Both the position numbers and the translations under genes were made by a program. Below, one piece after another: positions 60,410 to 64,000 of a stretch of 64,000 nt of DNA (position 1 is the first letter of the stretch; the number at the start of each line of letters is the position of its first letter). Origin of the DNA: Magnetospira sp. QH-2 (lineage in GTDB: Bacteria > Pseudomonadota > Alphaproteobacteria > Rhodospirillales > Magnetospiraceae); the NCBI RefSeq assembly GCF_000968135.1, contig NZ_FO538765.1, positions 682,001 through 746,000 of the forward strand. The letters are read 5' to 3'. The notes beneath the pieces were generated by a model. It was given only the letters and a program-made list of their open reading frames with translations, was not told the DNA's origin and did no database searches.

Positions 60410-62026
60410 ATGTTTAATTTGATGCGGATCGTGACGGCTGCGCTGATGCTGATGATCGCGCTCTCCGGTCCCTCGGCGCAAGCCGCGACCCTGGAAGAGG
60501 GCATCGCCGCCCTCGGCGCCAAGAGCTACAAGGCCAAGATTGCCGCCGTACAGGCCCTGGGCACCGCCGGGGATGATCGCGCCGCGCCGGTGCTGCAAGC
60601 CATGACGGCGGGCAAGCTCTATTTGCGCAAGAGCGACAAGAAGATCGTCATCACCGAAAAGCAGGGTGACGTCTATGTGCTGACCGATCCCATTTCCGGC
60701 GAAGAAGTGGGGCAGACGAAAAAGCGCGAATTGAAAAAGATCGGCGTCAACAACAAGCTGCGCGGCATCATCCGCGGTGTCATGGGCGCGCTGACTTTGT
60801 TCTCTAAGGATCCGGCCAAACGTCTGGAATCCGCCGATGCCCTGTTCTCGTCCAAGTCCGCCGACAGTCTCCCGCTGCTGAAAAAAGCCCTGGCGCGCGA
60901 GGAAGACGAGGCGGTCAAGGGCCGCATGGAGCGGGCCCAGGCCGCCGTCACCCTGAGTGCCTCCGAGGATCAGGCCGCCCGGGAACAGGCCCTGGTGGTG
61001 CTGGCCGACTATCCCGATCCGGACGTGCAGTCCCTGCTGACCCGCATCGTTGCGCAGCAAGACGATCCCGTTGCCCCCGCCGCCGCCAAGGCTCTGGAAA
61101 AAATTCAGGACAGCCTGGCCTTCTGGCATGCCATCGGCGCCATCTTCCAAGGGGTCAGCCTGGGCTCCGTCCTGCTGCTGGCCGCCGTTGGGCTGGCCAT
61201 CACCTTCGGGGTGATGGGGGTGATCAACATGGCCCATGGCGAGTTGGTGATGCTCGGCGCTTATACGACTTTCATGGTTCAAGAGGCCTTTCGCGCCTAT
61301 ATGCCCGGGGCTTTCGACTATTCCCTGTTCGTCGCCGTGCCCGCCGCCTTCCTGGTCGCCGGCGCGTTCGGGGTGGCCATCGAACGCAGTGTCATCCGGT
61401 TCCTTTATGGACGGCCCTTGGAGACCCTCCTGGCCACCTGGGGCATCTCGCTCATTCTCCAACAATTGGTGCGGACTTTCTTTGGCCCGACAAACCGTGA
61501 TGTGGGCACGCCCGACTGGATGTCCGGCGCCTTGGAAACCGCTTCGGGGCTGGTGCTGACCTATAATCGGATCACCATTATCGTGTTCTCCTTGATGGTT
61601 TTGTTGGCCATCGCCATCGTTCTGCGCAAGACCGCCTTTGGCTTGCAGATGCGCGCCGTGACCCAGAACCGGCGCATGGCCAGTTCCATGGGCATCCGCA
61701 CCGGTTGGGTGGATGCCATGACCTTCGGCCTAGGCGCTGGAATCGCCGGGGTGGCGGGTGTGGCCTTGAGCCAGATTGATAATGTGTCCCCTAATTTGGG
61801 CCAAGCCTACATCATCGACAGTTTCATGGTCGTGGTGTTCGGCGGGGTGGGAAATCTGTGGGGTACCCTGGTCGGTGCCTTCAGCCTGGGCATCGCCAAC
61901 AAATTCCTGGAACCTTACGCCGGGGCCGTGCTGGCCAAGATCTTCGTGCTGGTCGCCATCATCTTGTTCATTCAGAAACGCCCGCGCGGATTGTTCGCGC
62001 TCAAGGGTCGCGCGGTGGAGGCATAG
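60410..62026 (+). CDS. urtB: Urea ABC transporter, permease UrtB
   Basis: 538 residues. A signal peptide (to about residue 25, SAQA) and a ~210-residue periplasmic domain with HEAT-like alpha repeats (LEEGIAALGAKSYKAKIAAVQALGTAGDDRAAPVLQAM) precede a LivH-type permease of about eight helices (from ~250; GVMGVINMAHGELVMLGAYTTFMVQ). The long N-terminal domain separates UrtB from ordinary branched-chain amino acid permeases. It is the third or so kilobase of the operon and pairs with UrtC 3 bp downstream. Confidence 0.95.
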   Translation: MFNLMRIVTAALMLMIALSGPSAQAATLEEGIAALGAKSYKAKIAAVQALGTAGDDRAAPVLQAMTAGKLYLRKSDKKIVITEKQGDVYVLTDPISGEEVGQTKKRELKKIGVNNKLRGIIRGVMGALTLFSKDPAKRLESADALFSSKSADSLPLLKKALAREEDEAVKGRMERAQAAVTLSASEDQAAREQALVVLADYPDPDVQSLLTRIVAQQDDPVAPAAAKALEKIQDSLAFWHAIGAIFQGVSLGSVLLLAAVGLAITFGVMGVINMAHGELVMLGAYTTFMVQEAFRAYMPGAFDYSLFVAVPAAFLVAGAFGVAIERSVIRFLYGRPLETLLATWGISLILQQLVRTFFGPTNRDVGTPDWMSGALETASGLVLTYNRITIIVFSLMVLLAIAIVLRKTAFGLQMRAVTQNRRMASSMGIRTGWVDAMTFGLGAGIAGVAGVALSQIDNVSPNLGQAYIIDSFMVVVFGGVGNLWGTLVGAFSLGIANKFLEPYAGAVLAKIFVLVAIILFIQKRPRGLFALKGRAVEA

Positions 62027-62029
62027 GTC

Positions 62030-63178
62030 ATGGTACAGCATCCCTCACCCTTCGCCATCATCACCCGAGGTACCGGCGGCAAGGTCTTGCTGGTGACCAT
62101 GCTGGGCGCCGCGATCCTGGTACCGTTGCTCAATCAGATGGTGCCGGAAAGCAGCTTCTTTCATGTGCCCACCTATATGGTCAGCCTGCTCGGCAAGTAT
62201 CTGGCTTTCGCCCTGCTGGCCTTGTCGGTGGATCTGATCTGGGGTTACGCGGGCATCCTCAGCCTCGGCCATGGGGCCTTTTTCGCCTTGGGCGGCTATG
62301 CCATGGGCATGCACTTAATGCGCCAGATCGGTGATCGGGGCGTCTATGGCAATGCCGAGCTGCCGGACTTCATGGTGTTCCTCAACTGGCAGGAACTGCC
62401 TTGGTACTGGTACGGCTTCGATTCCTTTCCCTTTGCCCTGCTGATGGTGCTGTTGGTGCCTGGGGCCCTGGCCTTGGTGTTCGGCTGGTTTGCCTTCCGC
62501 AGCCGGGTGACGGGGGTCTATCTGTCGATCATCACCCAGGCCATGACTTTCGCCCTGCTGCTGGCCTTTTTCCGTAACGACATGGGCTTCGGCGGCAACA
62601 ACGGCCTGACCGACTTCAAGGACATCCTGGGCTTCGATATCCAGGCCACCGGTACCCGATTGTGGCTGTTCTCTCTCAGCGCCCTGGCGGTGGCCGGGGC
62701 CTATGCCCTGTGCCGTTTGATCGTTGCCTCGCGGCTCGGGCGGGTGCTGATCGGTATCCGCGATGCCGAAAGCCGCTCGCGGTTCCTCGGCTACCGGGTG
62801 GAGTATTACAAGCTGTTCGTCTTCGTGGTCTCGGCCATGCTGGCGGGGGTCGCCGGAGCGCTCTACGTGCCCCAGGTGGGGATCATCAATCCGTCGGAAT
62901 TCGCCCCGGCGGCCTCCATCGAGATCATCATCTGGGTGGCTGTCGGCGGGCGCGGCTCGCTGCACGGGGCGGTGCTCGGCGCCATCCTGGTCAACTTCGC
63001 CAAAAGCTATTTCACCGGGGCGCTGCCGGAAGCCTGGCTTTATGCCCTGGGACTGCTGTTCATCCTGTCGACCATCTTCCTGCCCAAGGGAATCGTCGGT
63101 ACCCTGCCCAGCTTCGGCGGCGAACAGAGCCTGTTCAGTAAGTGGCGCGCCAAACGCGCTCTGGGAGAAACACCATGA
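62030..63178 (+). CDS. urtC: Urea ABC transporter, permease UrtC
   Basis: 382 residues, LivM-type permease with about ten helices. LSVDLIWGYAGILSLGHGAFFALGGYAMGMHLMRQIG near residue 65 is typical. It carries FGGNNGLTDFKDILGF in the middle and SRFLGYRVEYYKLFVFVVSAMLAGVAGALYVPQVGIINPSEF later, both usual for UrtC. It forms the membrane channel with UrtB. Its stop codon overlaps the start of urtD. Confidence 0.95.
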   Translation: MVQHPSPFAIITRGTGGKVLLVTMLGAAILVPLLNQMVPESSFFHVPTYMVSLLGKYLAFALLALSVDLIWGYAGILSLGHGAFFALGGYAMGMHLMRQIGDRGVYGNAELPDFMVFLNWQELPWYWYGFDSFPFALLMVLLVPGALALVFGWFAFRSRVTGVYLSIITQAMTFALLLAFFRNDMGFGGNNGLTDFKDILGFDIQATGTRLWLFSLSALAVAGAYALCRLIVASRLGRVLIGIRDAESRSRFLGYRVEYYKLFVFVVSAMLAGVAGALYVPQVGIINPSEFAPAASIEIIIWVAVGGRGSLHGAVLGAILVNFAKSYFTGALPEAWLYALGLLFILSTIFLPKGIVGTLPSFGGEQSLFSKWRAKRALGETP

Positions 63179-63936
63179 GTACCGCCTCTCCCCGCAAGCA
63201 TGACACGATCCTCTATCTGGATGGCGTGTCGGTGAGTTTCGACGGCTTCAAGGCGCTCAACGAACTGAGCTTCTATGTGGAGGCGGGCGAGCTGCGCGCC
63301 ATCATCGGCCCCAACGGAGCGGGCAAGACCACCATGATGGACGTGGTCACCGGCAAGACCCGGCCCGATAGCGGCGACGTGCAATTCAACGGCGGCACCG
63401 ACCTGACCAAGCTGGACGAGGCGGATATCGCCAACCTGGGCATCGGTCGCAAGTTTCAAAAGCCCACGGTCTTTGAGACCCAGTCCGTCTTCGACAATCT
63501 GGAACTGGCCTTGCGGGGCCAGCGCAACGTTCTCCAGTCTCTGTTTTTCAAGCTCAGCCGCGAACAGTCCGATCACATCGAGGACATCATGGAGACCATC
63601 CGCCTGCATGATTTCCGTCATAAGCTGGCCGGTGACCTGTCCCATGGACAGAAGCAATGGCTGGAGATCGGCATGTTGTTGATGCAGGAGCCGGAACTGC
63701 TGCTGGTGGATGAACCGGCGGCGGGCATGACCGACGCGGAAACCATGGAAACCGCCGAGTTGCTGAAAACCATCGCCGGGGATCACTCGGTGGTGGTGGT
63801 CGAGCATGACATGGAGTTCGTTCGGGCGTTGGATTGCAAGGTGACGGTGCTCTGTGAGGGCTCGGTGTTGGCCGAGGGCTCGCTGGATGCCATGCAGGCC
63901 GACGAACGGGTCATTGAAAGCTATTTGGGGCGCTGA
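63175..63936 (+). CDS. urtD: Urea ABC transporter, ATP-binding protein UrtD
   Basis: 253 residues, LivG-type ATPase. Walker A GPNGAGKTTMMDVVTG, Q-loop region GRKFQKPTVFETQSVFDNLELAL, signature LSHGQKQWLEIGMLL, Walker B LLVDEPAAGMTD and switch VVVEHDMEFVR. LSHGQ in place of LSGGQ is normal for UrtD. The ATG at 63175 overlaps the urtC stop codon (ATGA); an upstream frame extension lies inside urtC. Confidence 0.96.
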   Translation: MSTASPRKHDTILYLDGVSVSFDGFKALNELSFYVEAGELRAIIGPNGAGKTTMMDVVTGKTRPDSGDVQFNGGTDLTKLDEADIANLGIGRKFQKPTVFETQSVFDNLELALRGQRNVLQSLFFKLSREQSDHIEDIMETIRLHDFRHKLAGDLSHGQKQWLEIGMLLMQEPELLLVDEPAAGMTDAETMETAELLKTIAGDHSVVVVEHDMEFVRALDCKVTVLCEGSVLAEGSLDAMQADERVIESYLGR

Positions 63937-63939
63937 CGA

Positions 63940-64000
63940 ATGTTGCATGCTGAAAACGTCGATCTGTTCTATGGCGCCTCCCAGGCCCTGAAATCGGTCA
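63940..64000 (+). CDS. urtE: Urea ABC transporter, ATP-binding protein UrtE (start only)
   Basis: The first 20 residues (MLHAENVDLFYGASQALKSV) fit the N-terminus of the LivF-type ATPase UrtE. The ATG is 3 bp after the urtD stop, where urtE is expected. The gene runs out of the window. Confidence 0.85.
   Translation, partial: MLHAENVDLFYGASQALKSV

Overview
The window looks like a chromosomal segment of a GC-rich alphaproteobacterium, most likely a member of the Rhodospirillales (a Magnetospirillum/Magnetospira-like relative). The evidence is a separate F0 ATP synthase operon that carries both b and b' subunits, the codon usage, FNR/FixK-type and sigma54-type promoter elements, palindromic intergenic repeats, and the general style of the encoded proteins. 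No rRNA, tRNA, prophage or CRISPR array was seen, and species identity cannot be fixed from this sequence alone.

Layout. 1-4.2 kb: the 3' part of smc, then a near-consensus promoter and the F0 operon atpI-atpB-atpE-atpF'-atpF, closed by a terminator. 4.2-6.6 kb: a bacteriohemerythrin behind an FNR-like box, then an Uup-type ABC-F ATPase. 6.9-22.3 kb: a type I secretion locus. Two different ABC exporter subunits (both with degenerate signature motifs) and a HlyD adaptor precede a single 9.9 kb gene for a giant acidic protein built from tandem VCBS-like domains with RTX-type GD-rich blocks. Its DNA contains long nearly identical in-frame repeats (999 and 1344 bp). 22.3-24.1 kb: a short inverted-repeat element, a YkgJ-like cysteine cluster protein and a choline-kinase-like phosphotransferase. 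24.1-31.2 kb: a DUF4212/sodium:solute symporter pair, a cNMP/CBS/DUF294 regulator, a DEDDh exonuclease and two unrecognised genes. 31.2-35.4 kb: an AEC transporter and a PAS-rich hybrid histidine kinase. 35.4-42.4 kb: a GST, sialic-acid-type neuC and neuB, an SLC13 permease and a GH13 glycosidase. 42.4-51.8 kb: a SprA-like putative metalloprotease, a UGT-like glycosyltransferase, fabI, aroC, rhodanese, arfB, an ArsR regulator, an EEP hydrolase, EamA and DinB proteins and a secreted DsrE-like protein. 52.0-58.6 kb: pheS-pheT, a PPK2 kinase, an unrecognised gene pair behind a Fur-like site, and rplT/rpmI on the opposite strand without infC. 58.9-64 kb: the urea ABC transporter operon urtABCD plus the start of urtE, behind a textbook sigma54 promoter.

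How the parts relate. The T1SS genes almost certainly export the giant protein, probably to the cell surface or matrix; no TolC or Lap-type retention/cleavage partner lies in the window. The neuBC genes and the glycosyltransferase point to surface glycans. The sigma54 promoter ties urea uptake to nitrogen control, and the FNR-like box ties the hemerythrin to oxygen.

The least expected pattern is a set of small non-coding elements. They include a 105-bp palindromic repeat (two inverted copies differing at one base, plus at least four degraded copies) and two elements with inverted ends whose flanking YTAA tetranucleotides coincide with stop codons of neighbouring genes. This suggests insertion sites where the target duplication rebuilds the stop codon.
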